Positions 18,208 through 29,578 of a DNA stretch of 64,000 nt are shown here, piece after piece. Under the pieces are notes generated by a model. The model was given only the letters and a program-made list of their open reading frames with translations. It searched no databases and was not told the DNA's origin. The position numbers and the translations under genes are program-made. Source of the stretch: an uncultured Pelagibacteraceae bacterium (lineage in GTDB: Bacteria > Pseudomonadota > Alphaproteobacteria > Pelagibacterales > Pelagibacteraceae). Where the stretch lies: assembly GCA_902605035.1 (NCBI GenBank), contig CACLBB010000006.1, forward strand, positions 1 to 64,000, written 5' to 3'. Positions within the stretch are counted from its first letter, which is position 1, and each line of letters begins with the position of its first letter.

Positions 18208-18999
18208 ATGAATAAAGGCAATAAGTTATACGAAGGCAAAGCCAAAATTATCTATGAAACAAAAGATAAAAATTTGGTAATTCAACATTTTAAAGATGAT
18301 GCAACCGCATTTAATAATTTAAAAAAAGCCAAAGTAGAAGGTAAAGGTGTTTTAAACAACAGAATATCAGAATATATACTTACTAATTTAGCTCAGTGCG
18401 GAATAAAGAATCATTTAATAAAAAGACTTAACATGAGAGAGCAATTAATAAGAAAAGCAGAAATTTTTCCAATTGAATTTATAGTAAGGAATATCGCTAC
18501 AGGATCATTAACAAAACGATTAGGTATCCCTGAAGGAACCGTTCTGGATAAACCCCTGTTAGAATATTGTTATAAAAAAGATGAACTTCAAGATCCAATA
18601 ATTTCAAAAGATCATATCTACTCATTTGGTTGGGCAACAAATGAAGAAATTCGAGAGATAGATAGAATTACTTTAAGAATTAATGATATCTTATCAGGTA
18701 TGTTCAGAGGCATTGGAATAAAATTAGTGGACTTCAAATTAGAGTATGGAAAAGCATGGGATAATGAGACTGAAAAAAAAGAAATTATACTCGCTGACGA
18801 GATAAGTCCTGATACATGCCGATTGTGGGATGTAAAAACAGAAAAAAAACTTGATAAAGATAGATTTAGAAAAGATTTAGGAAATATAATCCAAGGTTAT
18901 CAGGAAGTGGCAAGAAGACTTGGAATAATGCCAGAAGAAACTAACATCAGTGAAGTTAATTTCGGAAAAGCAACATCAATTAAATTCAAAAAAAAATAA
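18208..18999 (+). CDS. purC: Phosphoribosylaminoimidazole-succinocarboxamide synthase
   Basis: LYEGKAKIIYET, FPIEFIVRNIATGSLTKRLG, LVDFKLEYG, ILADEISPDTCRLWD. Confidence 0.95.
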   Translation: MNKGNKLYEGKAKIIYETKDKNLVIQHFKDDATAFNNLKKAKVEGKGVLNNRISEYILTNLAQCGIKNHLIKRLNMREQLIRKAEIFPIEFIVRNIATGSLTKRLGIPEGTVLDKPLLEYCYKKDELQDPIISKDHIYSFGWATNEEIREIDRITLRINDILSGMFRGIGIKLVDFKLEYGKAWDNETEKKEIILADEISPDTCRLWDVKTEKKLDKDRFRKDLGNIIQGYQEVARRLGIMPEETNISEVNFGKATSIKFKKK

Positions 19000-19000
19000 C

Positions 19001-19240
19001 TTGAAATTTTCCGTCACAGTTACGCTTAAAAAAGATGTATTAGACCCACAAGGAAAAGTTGTTCAAAATACCTTAAAAAATTTAGGTATGAGTAATTTAA
19101 AAAGTGTCAGACAAGGAAAATATTTTGAAATAGAGATTGATAATAATGATCTAGCTGCCGCTACGGAGAGTGTTGATAAAATGTGTAAAAAGCTATTGGC
19201 AAATATGATTATAGAAGATTATAAAGTAAATAAAATTTAA
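19001..19240 (+). CDS. purS: Phosphoribosylformylglycinamidine synthase subunit PurS (TTG start)
   Basis: FSVTVTLKKDVLDPQGKVVQNTLKNLG...VRQGKYFEIEI. TTG at 19001 directly after the purC stop is more likely than the overlapping ATG at 18950. Confidence 0.88.
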   Translation: MKFSVTVTLKKDVLDPQGKVVQNTLKNLGMSNLKSVRQGKYFEIEIDNNDLAAATESVDKMCKKLLANMIIEDYKVNKI

Positions 19241-19917
19241 TGAATTCATCTGTAATAGTTTTCCCAGGCTCAAATTGTGATAGAGATGTTGCAGTTGCAC
19301 TTGAAAAGCTTCAGTTTAAGAATCAGATGGTATGGCATAAAGAAACAAAACTGCCAAAGTCTGATTTAATTGTTATACCGGGAGGCTTTTCTTATGGTGA
19401 CTACTTAAGATCAGGAGCTATAGCTGGAAAGTCACTTATAGTTAGTGAGGTAATTAAAGCTGCTGATAGTGGCCGTTTAGTTTTAGGTATCTGCAATGGT
19501 TTTCAGGTTTTAACTGAAACTGGTTTATTAAAGGGGGCGCTTTTAAGAAATAATAATCTTAAATTTATAAATCGAGATATAAATATTAAAGTCTTAAATA
19601 ATAATAGTAAATTTTCAGGAAATTACAAAAAAAACCAGATTTTGAAAATGAATATAGCTCATAATGAGGGTAACTATTTTACTAACCAGGAACACTTGAA
19701 AGAACTTATTGATGAAAATTTAATTGCCTTTAAATATTGTAGTAAAGATGGTGACGTAAATGAAGATTCAAATCCCAACGGTTCATTACAAAATATTGCA
19801 GGAATATTTAATTCAAAAAAGAATATTTTAGGAATGATGCCTCATCCAGAAAGAATGATTGATAATTTGATTTCTAACACTGACGGTATCAATCTTTTTA
19901 CAAGTTTACTTAAATAA
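19240..19917 (+). CDS. purQ: Phosphoribosylformylglycinamidine synthase subunit PurQ
   Basis: [51 protein letters not shown]. Confidence 0.95.
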   Translation: MNSSVIVFPGSNCDRDVAVALEKLQFKNQMVWHKETKLPKSDLIVIPGGFSYGDYLRSGAIAGKSLIVSEVIKAADSGRLVLGICNGFQVLTETGLLKGALLRNNNLKFINRDINIKVLNNNSKFSGNYKKNQILKMNIAHNEGNYFTNQEHLKELIDENLIAFKYCSKDGDVNEDSNPNGSLQNIAGIFNSKKNILGMMPHPERMIDNLISNTDGINLFTSLLK

Positions 19918-19921
19918 GAAG

Positions 19922-22117
19922 ATGAAAATAACTAAACAAGTAGTGGAAAAACACGGACTTAACCCTGAAGAATTTTCTACTATAAAAAAACTTTTGAAGA
20001 GAGAGCCTAATTTATTAGAACTCGGAATATTTTCTGCAATGTGGAATGAGCATTGTTCTTATAAATCTTCACGAAAACATTTAAAAAATCTACCTACAAG
20101 AGGAAAACAAGTTATTCAAGGGCCTGGAGAAAATGCTGGAGTAGTTGATATTGGTGACAATGACGCAATAGTTTTTAAGATAGAAAGTCATAACCATCCT
20201 TCTTACATTGAGCCGTATCAAGGTGCTGCAACAGGTGTAGGAGGTATTCTAAGAGACGTTTTTACAATGGGTGCAAGACCAATTGCATTGTTGAATTCAA
20301 TACATTTTGGTTCACCAGAACATTTTAAAACAAAAAATTTATTAAATGGAGTTGTCTCTGGAATAGGAGGTTATGGAAATTGTATCGGAATACCTACAGT
20401 TGCAGGAGAAACAAAATTTAATAGTACCTATAATGAGAATATTTTAGTTAATGCCATGGCAATAGGTCATGCAAAAAAGGACAAAATTTTTTACTCAAAA
20501 GCCAAAGGTTTAAATAAGTCAGTAGTTTACGTAGGCTCGAAAACAGGCCGTGATGGAATACATGGGGCGTCTATGGCTTCAGCAGAATTTGACGAAAATA
20601 CTGATGAAAAGAAACCAACTGTTCAAGTAGGTGATCCATTCACTGAAAAATTATTAATGGAAGCATGTTTAGAGCTTATGAAAGATAATTCTATAATATC
20701 AATTCAAGACATGGGTGCAGCCGGACTTACTTCTTCAAGTGTTGAGATGGCCTCTAAAGGAGAATTGGGAATAGAGCTTAATTTAGAAATGGTACCTTGT
20801 AGAGAAGATAAGATGACACCTTACGAGATGATGCTATCTGAAAGTCAGGAAAGAATGTTAATAATTCTTGAGGAAGGCAAAGAGAAAAATGCAAAAAAAA
20901 TCTTTGATAAATGGGATCTTGATTTTGTTATAATCGGAAAAACGACCGATACGAATAAGTTGGTATTAAAATTTAATAATATTATTGAAGGCGATATCCC
21001 TATTAGTGCTTTAGCATCAAAAGCACCAATATATGATAGGAAATGGATTAAAAAGAAATTACCTAAAAAAAAGGTAGATTTAAAGAAGCTTAAAAAAATA
21101 AAATTTGAGGATGCATTATTAAAAATTTTATCGTCTGCTAATCATTCTAATAAAAGTTGGATTACTGAACAATATGATCAAATGGTTATGTGTGATACGG
21201 TGAAAAAGTCAGGAGCGGATGCAGCGATAATAAGAATTCATAATAAAGATAAAGCAATAGCAACTTCTGTGGATTCTTCTGCAAACTATTGCAAAGCTTA
21301 TCCTTTTTCAGGAGGTAAACAAATTGTATGTGAAAACTGGAGAAATTTAATTTCAGTCGGAGCCAAACCCATTGCAGTGACTAATTGTTTGAATTTTGGT
21401 AATCCTGAAAATCCTGAGGTCATGGGTGAGTTTGCTGAATGTATACAGGGTATTAAAGAGTCCTGTGAGTTTTTAAATTTTCCAGTAGTTTCAGGTAATG
21501 TATCTTTTTATAATGGAACAAATAAAAAAAATATAAATCCTACACCTGTTATCGGTGGTATTGGCTTAATAAACAAATTAATCGAACCAATTGATCACCA
21601 ATTTAAAAATGACAAAAGTGTAATTATTTTAATAGGAAAAACATTTGGACACTTAGAACAAAGTGTATTCCTTGAGGAGATTTATGACAATAAAGAAGGG
21701 CTTCCTCCTGAGGTGAATTTAACTAATGAAAAAAATAATGGAGAATGTGTCCTTGAACTAATAAATAATAGTTTAGTTAAATCTATACATGATATTTCTA
21801 GTGGTGGTTTAGCTGTTGCTTTAGCTGAAATGGCTATGGGTACAGATTATGGAGTAAAAATCAATAAACCAAAAAATTTGACAAACTTGTTTAAGTATTT
21901 TTTTGGCGAAGATCAAAGTAGATACATACTTGAAATAGAAAAAAATAAATTAGAAAAAGTAGAGAAAATTTTGAAAAAAAACAACATATTTTACGAAAAT
22001 ATTGGAACCACGCAAAAAAAATATTTTGAAATTCAAGGTGAATTCAAGAGTGACATCAAAGAGCTATATAAAATCAATAATCAATGGTACAATAATTTTA
22101 ATGGCTTTACCTATTGA
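19922..22117 (+). CDS. purL: Phosphoribosylformylglycinamidine synthase subunit PurL
   Basis: [65 protein letters not shown]. Confidence 0.95.
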   Translation: MKITKQVVEKHGLNPEEFSTIKKLLKREPNLLELGIFSAMWNEHCSYKSSRKHLKNLPTRGKQVIQGPGENAGVVDIGDNDAIVFKIESHNHPSYIEPYQGAATGVGGILRDVFTMGARPIALLNSIHFGSPEHFKTKNLLNGVVSGIGGYGNCIGIPTVAGETKFNSTYNENILVNAMAIGHAKKDKIFYSKAKGLNKSVVYVGSKTGRDGIHGASMASAEFDENTDEKKPTVQVGDPFTEKLLMEACLELMKDNSIISIQDMGAAGLTSSSVEMASKGELGIELNLEMVPCREDKMTPYEMMLSESQERMLIILEEGKEKNAKKIFDKWDLDFVIIGKTTDTNKLVLKFNNIIEGDIPISALASKAPIYDRKWIKKKLPKKKVDLKKLKKIKFEDALLKILSSANHSNKSWITEQYDQMVMCDTVKKSGADAAIIRIHNKDKAIATSVDSSANYCKAYPFSGGKQIVCENWRNLISVGAKPIAVTNCLNFGNPENPEVMGEFAECIQGIKESCEFLNFPVVSGNVSFYNGTNKKNINPTPVIGGIGLINKLIEPIDHQFKNDKSVIILIGKTFGHLEQSVFLEEIYDNKEGLPPEVNLTNEKNNGECVLELINNSLVKSIHDISSGGLAVALAEMAMGTDYGVKINKPKNLTNLFKYFFGEDQSRYILEIEKNKLEKVEKILKKNNIFYENIGTTQKKYFEIQGEFKSDIKELYKINNQWYNNFNGFTY

Positions 22118-22331
22118 AGAAATAAAAAAACTTATAACATCATCAATCCCTGATGCATCGATAGAAATAAAAGATCTCATGGGTGACAATAATCACTATT
22201 CTGCTATTATAGTATCTAAACAGTTTAAGGGTTTGAGTAAAATTGAACAACATAAGTTAGTTTATAAGTCTCTTAAAGGAAAAATGGGGAATGAGTTACA
22301 TGCTTTATCAATTACTACAAAGGAAAAATAA
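22101..22331 (+). CDS. bolA: BolA family protein
   Basis: [73 protein letters not shown]. Start revised from 22002; overlaps the purL 3' end. Confidence 0.9.
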   Translation: MALPIEEIKKLITSSIPDASIEIKDLMGDNNHYSAIIVSKQFKGLSKIEQHKLVYKSLKGKMGNELHALSITTKEK

Positions 22332-22648
22332 TGGAAATAAAAGAAAAAATTGAAAATTTAATAAAAAGTAACGACATATGTTTGTTCATGAAAGGAACTC
22401 CTGACTCTCCTCAGTGTGGTTTTTCAATGGCGGTATCTAATGTTCTCAAACATCTCAATGTAAATTTTAATGGCGTTAATGTCTTAGAGGATGAAAATTT
22501 AAGACAAGGAATAAAAGACTTCAGTGATTGGCCAACAATTCCTCAACTTTATGTCAAAGGAGAATTTATAGGTGGTTGCGATATTGTTAAGGAAATGTTT
22601 GAAAAAGGTGAATTAAAAGCACTTTTAGAAGATAAAAAACTTATTTAA
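22331..22648 (+). CDS. grxD: Monothiol glutaredoxin, Grx4 family
   Basis: [18 protein letters not shown] (CGFS), [20 protein letters not shown]. Confidence 0.95.
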   Translation: MEIKEKIENLIKSNDICLFMKGTPDSPQCGFSMAVSNVLKHLNVNFNGVNVLEDENLRQGIKDFSDWPTIPQLYVKGEFIGGCDIVKEMFEKGELKALLEDKKLI

Positions 22649-22912
22649 ATGCGAAACTACATATATAAAACTTTGATTGCTGTAGTTGCATTGATTGTAG
22701 TATTCGAGTTCACCATTGGTAAAACCATTAATAAAATAAATCAAAAAACTGAAATATTGTTTACTAAAGAAGGAAGAAAAGACATGGTAAATTCTATTAA
22801 GATTGAAATGGAAAAAGCAATCAAACAAGAAAACTATTTAGATGAAGAAGAAAGAAGATTAATCAATCAATTTATTTCAAAAATAAAAAGTGAGCTCAAC
22901 TCTGCTAAATGA
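22649..22912 (+). CDS. Small hypothetical protein with an N-terminal TM helix
   Basis: Tight spacing after grxD; hydrophobic TLIAVVALIVVFEF then charged helical segment. Confidence 0.55.
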   Translation: MRNYIYKTLIAVVALIVVFEFTIGKTINKINQKTEILFTKEGRKDMVNSIKIEMEKAIKQENYLDEEERRLINQFISKIKSELNSAK

Positions 22913-23598
22913 GCGATATACTTAATAGAGTATACAAAAAAACAAAAATCATCCACAATATTTATCTTAAACACAAACTTTTAATAAAAAGAAAAAGTTA
23001 TTCAATGGAAGGTGAAGATTTAGAGGTTTTAAAATTATCAAAAAACATAAATAATGGTTTTTATGTTGACGTTGGTTGTTATCACCCTACCCATTTAAAT
23101 AACACTTATCTGCTATACAAAAAAAATTGGACAGGAATAAATATAGATTTAAGTGAGTTCTCGATTGATTTATTTAATTTTGTTAGACCCAAAGATATAA
23201 ATATCAATTGTGCGATATCGGAAGTTGAGGGAGAGATTATATACTACCATCAAAAAAAATTTAGTCAGCTTACAACTATAATTAAAGAAGAGGCTCTAAA
23301 AAGAATGCAAGGTTTAATAAAAGAAAAAAAAATATGGTCACAAAAATTAACAACTGTAATAGATAAAAGTAAGTTTAATAAACGAAAAATAGATTTTTTA
23401 AATATAGATGTTGAAGGAGCAGATTTTGATGTTCTAAAGTCTCTCGATTTTAAAACTTATCGGCCAAGAATTATATGTGTAGAAATTATAGATGAAATAG
23501 TAGATCACTCGGGTATTTACAATTTTTTAAAAGATTTGAATTACAATAAAAAATGGTCAAGCAAATTTAATCATATATTTATTGATAATTTAATTTAA
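22909..23598 (+). CDS. FkbM family methyltransferase
   Basis: NGFYVDVGCYHPTHLNNTYLLYKKNWTGINIDLS, KRKIDFLNIDVEGADFDVLKSLDF. Confidence 0.85.
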   Translation: MSDILNRVYKKTKIIHNIYLKHKLLIKRKSYSMEGEDLEVLKLSKNINNGFYVDVGCYHPTHLNNTYLLYKKNWTGINIDLSEFSIDLFNFVRPKDININCAISEVEGEIIYYHQKKFSQLTTIIKEEALKRMQGLIKEKKIWSQKLTTVIDKSKFNKRKIDFLNIDVEGADFDVLKSLDFKTYRPRIICVEIIDEIVDHSGIYNFLKDLNYNKKWSSKFNHIFIDNLI

Positions 23599-23603
23599 AA
23601 TAT

Positions 23604-25203
23604 TTACTTGTCGCAACGTAAAAGTTTTCCTGTAGTAAATTTTTTTTTATGGAAGAGAAGTTTAAAACTAGTTTCATAAATTTTTTTACATTTAAAGGAC
23701 TTTCCTTTTTTCAAATTTCTAACATGTTGAACGGCTAAAAAAGGACGTTGATAATCTGTATCAATTTTTTGCCAAGTATCAAAACAGGTAAATTTTTTGT
23801 TAGTAAGATAAGGCTTTAAAGTATGCATAGGATTTACCAGAATACATAGGTTATTGTTTTCTAAAGTTGAAACATGAGTTGCTATTTCTTTACCACTTAT
23901 ACCTTGATACTCTAATTCAAATTTCTTAGTTAAATCAATTGCACGAGAAGGTAAGTTAAACCAGACATATTGATAAGGATGAATTCTAATATTTTCAAAA
24001 ATAAATAAACCTATCATAATAGATCCTGCTATATAAAAAGTTTTTTTTTGAGAATACAAAAAAAGAAATCGAACCGATTATAAAATACATTGGAATTAAG
24101 AACATAACTTGTCTTAACTCATCATATAAATGAACTTTGCGAAGTATTAGAATTAAAGGGATTAATATAGATGTAATTAATATAGTTCCAAAAAAAATAT
24201 TTTTTTTTGTATTTATGAAAATTTTTTTTTCTGTAAATGGCAGTAACAATATTCCAAAAATTATTATTAAAGGTAGTTTAACAGATAACCAAATAGGTAT
24301 ATACGTGGGTGGTAAATTTTTAGGGTGCATACATGATCCCAGTGTATTTGTACAAACATCATTAAAATATTTTGACATCTGCTCTATAGCAGAAAAAAAC
24401 AATAAAGGGTTAGACCAAAATGGTGGATAAAAAAGAAAAATAAATAGTAATAAAAATATAAAAAAAATTGCAATTGATGAGTAAAATTTTTTTATGAATG
24501 TTGTAAATGATATTCTTTGGGAAAGTATAAAAATTAAGAATGTAATTAAGTATTGGATAAAAATTAATATTCCTGCAATACGTATTGATATTAAATAAGC
24601 TGTGATTAACGAAAAAACTAAAGTATTTATATTCTTAATATTTTTTTTTTCTAAAATTTTTTCAAAAAAATTAAAACTTACGAGTGTACATAATACCCAG
24701 ACAGACATGAATGGCACATCCTTAGGACTAAATAAAGATTGACCAAACAAATATGGATATAGTAGATACAAAATTACAGTAAAAGAGCTAAAAATTTTAT
24801 CATTAATTATTTTCATTAAAATTAGGTAAAGAAAAATTCCCGATAGAAAGAAAAATAAAAAAACTACAAGATGTTTAGCAGTTAAATGCGCTCCATAATC
24901 ATTTATTGATGGATTGTTGATAGGAAGTTTTGTTATTAGAAACTGTATTGGTTGAGAAACTATTTGAAAACCAACACCGTAGCCCAAATAATTTATCTCA
25001 TATTTTTTTTCTAAACTTGAGTCGTAGTTTTCATTAAATAACAAATAATTTGTCAAATTTTTAGTTAATTTGACATGAAATCTCCAATTTTTTTCTTCAT
25101 GATATTCATCAAATGAAATTCCAGTATTTAATGAAGCAAAGCATCCAACAACTAAATAAAAGGTAAGAAATATTGAGAAAAATTTTTTTTTAAGTATCTT
25201 CAT
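23604..25203 (-). pseudogene. GT39/PMT-like membrane glycosyltransferase, interrupted by a frameshift (ORFs 23995-25203 and 23604-24059)
   Basis: Multi-TM ORF ends out of frame after FFVFSKKN. The next frame continues TFYIAGSIMIGLFIFENIRIHPYQYVWFN, a typical C-terminal region. The switch sits at an A9 tract (minus strand, near 24041-24049). Confidence 0.65.
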
Positions 25204-25250
25204 CTTTTAAGAAAGATAATAAAGAATTGTATTATAATTTAAAGATAATT

Positions 25251-25868
25251 TTATCTTGAATAATATTCTATAACTAAATTAGGTTCCATAATTACCGGAT
25301 AAGGAACTTCTGAAAACTTTGGTATTCTAACCAATTTAGCAGTTTTATTTTTATCATCTAGTTGAATATATTCGGGAACGTCTCTCTCTTTACTTTGAAG
25401 AGCGCCATCAATAACAGTTAATTTTTTTGATTTTTCTCTTACTTCAATTAAGTCTGTATCTTTTACCAAATAACTTGAGATATTTACCCTCTTTTTGTTA
25501 ACACGAATATGGCCGTGATTTATCATCTGCCTTGCAGAAAAAACTGTGGTCGCAAACTTGGCTCTGTAAATTACTGTATCCAGTCTTCTTTCTAATAAAG
25601 CTATTAAATTTTCTGTTGTATCCCCTTTTTTTGATAATGCTTTTCTATAAATATTTCTGAATTGTCTTTCATTAATATTTCCATAATAAGCTTTTAATTT
25701 TTGTTTAGCTTGAAGTTGAGTGCCATAATCGGTTGGTTTGCCTTTTTTATTTTGACCATGTTGACCTGGAGGATATGCTCTAGAATTGAATGGGCTTTTT
25801 GGTCTTCCCCAAAGATTGGCTTTTAACCTTCGATCTACCTTATGTTTTGATTTAAGTCTTTTTGTCAT
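25251..25868 (-). CDS. rpsD: 30S ribosomal protein S4
   Basis: [54 protein letters not shown]4 domain. Confidence 0.97.
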   Translation of the reverse strand: MTKRLKSKHKVDRRLKANLWGRPKSPFNSRAYPPGQHGQNKKGKPTDYGTQLQAKQKLKAYYGNINERQFRNIYRKALSKKGDTTENLIALLERRLDTVIYRAKFATTVFSARQMINHGHIRVNKKRVNISSYLVKDTDLIEVREKSKKLTVIDGALQSKERDVPEYIQLDDKNKTAKLVRIPKFSEVPYPVIMEPNLVIEYYSR

Positions 25869-25912
25869 ATTTAAATGATGTGTGTTTATAAGGTTTCAGA
25901 CAGAATTGTCAA

Positions 25913-26638
25913 TTATGGTGAATGTTTTTTTTTGCTTAAAGAGCTTATAATACTTGATAAAATCCTAAGTTCTTTGTCATTAGGCTCCATTCTATAAACA
26001 AGATTATTTATATTTAGTATCATACTATGCTTTTTTTCGGCTGGTATAAAAAAACCTTTTTTTTCTAATAGTTTTTGAAGATGGTCTAGTAAAGATGATA
26101 TTTTGCTTTTTGATGAGATAGAAAATTTAGAACTATTTTTTTTACTTTCTGAAAAATTTATTTGTTTAAAAATTTCATAACAAATAATAGTTAATGAGTG
26201 GGATAAATTAAGAGATTTAAAATTTTTATCTGTGGGTATTTGTAAAATATAATTACTAAAGGAAACATCTTCATTTGATAGTCCAGAAGCCTCAGGGCCA
26301 AACATCAAACCAATTTTCGCATAATCTCTTTTTTTAATTATATCTAAAAATTTTTTCATGGAGATATGTTTTTTATTTATATCTCTTCTTCTTGCGCTTA
26401 AAGAGATAACTATATTAAGGTCACTAATTGCTTCTTTTGTTTCATTGAATATTTTTGCTTTTTTAAGTATGTCTGAAGCACCTACTGAAGTTGCTTTTGC
26501 TTTAATATTGGGCCAAGATTGCTTAGGAGAAACGATATAAAGTTTTTTAAATCCAAAATTTTTTATAGACCGTGCACACGCTCCTATATTTTCACCTATT
26601 TGTGGTCTAACTAATACAAATGCAAATCTATTTTTCAT
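25913..26638 (-). CDS. TrmJ/SpoU-family RNA methyltransferase
   Basis: FVLVRPQIGENIGACARSIKNFGFKKLYIVSP, IGLMFGPEASGLSNEDVSFSNYILQIPT, SLNLSHSLTIICYEIF. Confidence 0.9.
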   Translation of the reverse strand: MKNRFAFVLVRPQIGENIGACARSIKNFGFKKLYIVSPKQSWPNIKAKATSVGASDILKKAKIFNETKEAISDLNIVISLSARRRDINKKHISMKKFLDIIKKRDYAKIGLMFGPEASGLSNEDVSFSNYILQIPTDKNFKSLNLSHSLTIICYEIFKQINFSESKKNSSKFSISSKSKISSLLDHLQKLLEKKGFFIPAEKKHSMILNINNLVYRMEPNDKELRILSSIISSLSKKKHSP

Positions 26639-28244
26639 TCAAATTTGCAGGGGCTTTCTCCTTATAAAGCTTGTAATCTAAACTATCTATAAGTGCTTTA
26701 AATGATGCTTCGATAATATTTGGTGATACACCTACAGTAAACCAGCTTACTCCAGTTTTATCTGTACTCTCTATTAGAACTCTTGTTGTTGCTCCTGTTC
26801 CTGTATTTAAGATTCTAACTTTATAATCTAATAATTTAAGATCCGAAAAAAAGTTTGAATATTTTTTTACTTTATTTAGATTTGATCTAATGGCATTATC
26901 AAGTGCATTAACTGGTCCATTTCCCTCACCATTGCATTCAATCTTTTTTCCATCTATTAAAAAAACAACATTTGCTTTTGTTTGTATTCTTTCTGATTTA
27001 GATACATTAACATTGTAACTTTGTACTTTTAAGTAATCAGGAACTTTTCCTAAAAGTCTATTTGCTAAAAGTTCAAAAGATGCATCTGCGCCATCATAAG
27101 AATAGCCACTGAACTCTCTATCCTTCACTTCGTCTAAAATTTTTTGAACTTTGGGATCTTTAGAATCAATCGTCACTCCATATTTTTCTAATCTTGATAA
27201 AATATTCGATCTTCCCGCTTGGTTAGAAACTATTATATTTCTATGATTTCCAATGAGTTTAGGGTCAACATGCTCATATGTTTTAGGATCTTTTTGGACA
27301 GCAGATACATGCAGGCCACCCTTATGCGAAAAAGCAGAAGCTCCGACATAGGCCATGTTTTTATTGGGTTTTCTATTTAAAATTTCATCTAAAAGTCTTG
27401 AACATTCAGTTAGTGAAGAAAGTTTATCTTTTTTAATATTTACTTCAAACTTATCGCTAAAAGATTTTTTCAAAAATAGTGTTGGTATTATCGACATTAA
27501 ATTTGCATTACCACATCTTTCTCCTAAACCATTAATTGTTCCTTGAATTTGTCTAGCTCCAGATTGAATTGCTGCTAAAGAATTTGCTACCGCATTCTCA
27601 GTGTCATTGTGCGCATGTATCCCAAGATTTTTACCAGGAATTACTTTTGTAACTTTTGAAACAATTTCACTTACTTCGTGCGGTAAAGTCCCTCCATTAG
27701 TGTCGCATAAAACTAGCCATCTGGCACCAGCATTATAAGCTTGTTTTAAACAATCTAAAGCATAATCAGGATTCGCTTTATATCCATCGAAAAAATGCTC
27801 TGCATCAAACAGAAATTCTTTTTTATTTTTTACAAAATGTTTAGCAGTTTCTTTAATATTTTCTAAATTTTCATCTTTTTTAATACCCAGAGCAATTTTG
27901 ACATGAAAATCCCAAGCTTTACCAACCACACAAACTGCTGGCGTATTAGCATTAATTAATGATGCTAAGCCAGGATCGTTATCTGCGCTTCTTCCTGTTT
28001 TTTTGGTCATTCCAAAGGCAGTAAAAATACTTTTATTCAGTTTAGGAGGAGTTGAAAAAAAATTTGTATCAACAGGGTTAGCGCCTGGCCAACCACCTTC
28101 GATATAATCGACTCCTATTTGAGATAAAACACTTGCAATTTTATTTTTATCTTCGATCGAAAAATCAACCCCTTCAGTTTGAGCTCCATCTCTTAAGGTG
28201 GTATCAAATATATATATTTTTTCTTTTTTCATTTTAATTTCCAA
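26628..28244 (-). CDS. cimA: (R)-citramalate synthase
   Basis: IFDTTLRDGAQTEGVDFSIEDK, GIHAHNDTENAVANSLAAIQSGARQIQGTINGLGERCGNANL, HKGGLHVSAV; C-terminal LeuA dimer domain. Confidence 0.92.
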   Translation of the reverse strand: MEIKMKKEKIYIFDTTLRDGAQTEGVDFSIEDKNKIASVLSQIGVDYIEGGWPGANPVDTNFFSTPPKLNKSIFTAFGMTKKTGRSADNDPGLASLINANTPAVCVVGKAWDFHVKIALGIKKDENLENIKETAKHFVKNKKEFLFDAEHFFDGYKANPDYALDCLKQAYNAGARWLVLCDTNGGTLPHEVSEIVSKVTKVIPGKNLGIHAHNDTENAVANSLAAIQSGARQIQGTINGLGERCGNANLMSIIPTLFLKKSFSDKFEVNIKKDKLSSLTECSRLLDEILNRKPNKNMAYVGASAFSHKGGLHVSAVQKDPKTYEHVDPKLIGNHRNIIVSNQAGRSNILSRLEKYGVTIDSKDPKVQKILDEVKDREFSGYSYDGADASFELLANRLLGKVPDYLKVQSYNVNVSKSERIQTKANVVFLIDGKKIECNGEGNGPVNALDNAIRSNLNKVKKYSNFFSDLKLLDYKVRILNTGTGATTRVLIESTDKTGVSWFTVGVSPNIIEASFKALIDSLDYKLYKEKAPANLNEK

Positions 28245-29578
28245 ATAGTTTTGCCTTTTTGGTCTTCAATTACTATTCCTTGAGCACTAAGTTCATTTCT
28301 AATTTTATCCGCTAGTTTAAAATCTCCATTTTTTTTGGCATTATTTCTTTCTTCAATTTTTTTAACTATATAGCTTTCAGATATATTTATTTTTTTCTTT
28401 TTTATATTATCCCATTTATTCTTATTAATATTAAATAGACCTATAAATCTACAAGCCTTATTAAATAGTATTTTTTTATTTAGGTCGCCTGAATTAGCAG
28501 CATTATAAAGCTCATGAATTTTAGCTATAAATGCTGGTGTATTAAGATCGTCAAGTAAAGTTTCAAGTAATTCAATATTATTCTCATCCTTTATATCTTC
28601 ATATAAGTTGTACCATTTATCCAAAACATTTTTTTGATTTTTTAAAAGTTCATCGTTCCAATCTAATGGTTGACTATAATGTGCACTTAAAAGTGCTAAC
28701 CTCACAACTTGACCAGAATATTTATTAACTGCGCTAGTAATACTAATTATGTTGCCTAAAGATTTTGACATTTTTTCATTATTAATTGTAACAAATCCAT
28801 TGTGTACCCAATAATTTGCAAAATTCTCATTGTTATTATTTGAGCAAGATTGAGCTATTTCATTTTCATGATGAGGAAAAATTAAATCTAGCCCTCCTCC
28901 ATGAATATCAAAATTTTTTCCTAAATATTTTTCACTCATAACAGAACATTCTAAATGCCAACCTGGCCTACCCCTTCCCCAAGGAGAGTCCCAACCAGGA
29001 TCATTTTCTTCGGAGGGTTTCCATAGAACAAAGTCCATAGGATTTTTTTTAAGGTTTGAAACTTCAACTCTACTTCCAGCCTTAAGTTGATCTAAATTTT
29101 TATTTGAGAGTTTTCCATAATTTTTAAAAGATGAGATAGAAAAGAAAACATGCCCCTGGTTCTCATAGGCAAATCCTTTTTTTATTAATGAAGAAGACAT
29201 TTCTATCATACCTTTGATATGATCAGTTGCTTTAGGTTCAGCCGTTGGTTTCAAACAATTTAAACTTTCACAATTTTCATGAAAAGTTTTAGTTATATCG
29301 TTAGTAATTTCACTTATTGTTTTTTTATTTTTTTTTGCTGAGTCAATAATTTTATCGTCAATATCTGTTATATTTCTAATATAATGTACATTAGATCCAT
29401 AAATTAATTTTAAAACTCTAAAAAGAACATCAAAGACAACTAAGCTACGCGCGTTCCCTACATGTGGTTCATCATAAACTGTAGGTCCACAAGCGTATAA
29501 AGAAATTTTTTTGGGATCAATTGGTTTAAAAATTTCTTTTTTTCTCGTTAAGGAATTTGTTAATTGAAGATTATTCAT
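28229..29578 (-). CDS. cysS: Cysteinyl-tRNA synthetase
   Basis: LYACGPTVYDEPHVGNARSLVVFDV, WHLECSVMSEKYLG, IHGGGLDLIFPHHENEIAQS, KMSKSLGN. Confidence 0.96.
   Translation of the reverse strand: MNNLQLTNSLTRKKEIFKPIDPKKISLYACGPTVYDEPHVGNARSLVVFDVLFRVLKLIYGSNVHYIRNITDIDDKIIDSAKKNKKTISEITNDITKTFHENCESLNCLKPTAEPKATDHIKGMIEMSSSLIKKGFAYENQGHVFFSISSFKNYGKLSNKNLDQLKAGSRVEVSNLKKNPMDFVLWKPSEENDPGWDSPWGRGRPGWHLECSVMSEKYLGKNFDIHGGGLDLIFPHHENEIAQSCSNNNNENFANYWVHNGFVTINNEKMSKSLGNIISITSAVNKYSGQVVRLALLSAHYSQPLDWNDELLKNQKNVLDKWYNLYEDIKDENNIELLETLLDDLNTPAFIAKIHELYNAANSGDLNKKILFNKACRFIGLFNINKNKWDNIKKKKINISESYIVKKIEERNNAKKNGDFKLADKIRNELSAQGIVIEDQKGKTIWKLK

Noticed and set aside
22002-22100. Extended N-terminus of the BolA ORF
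   Set aside because: Would lie inside the purL coding sequence in another frame; BolA homology starts at MALPIEE (22101).
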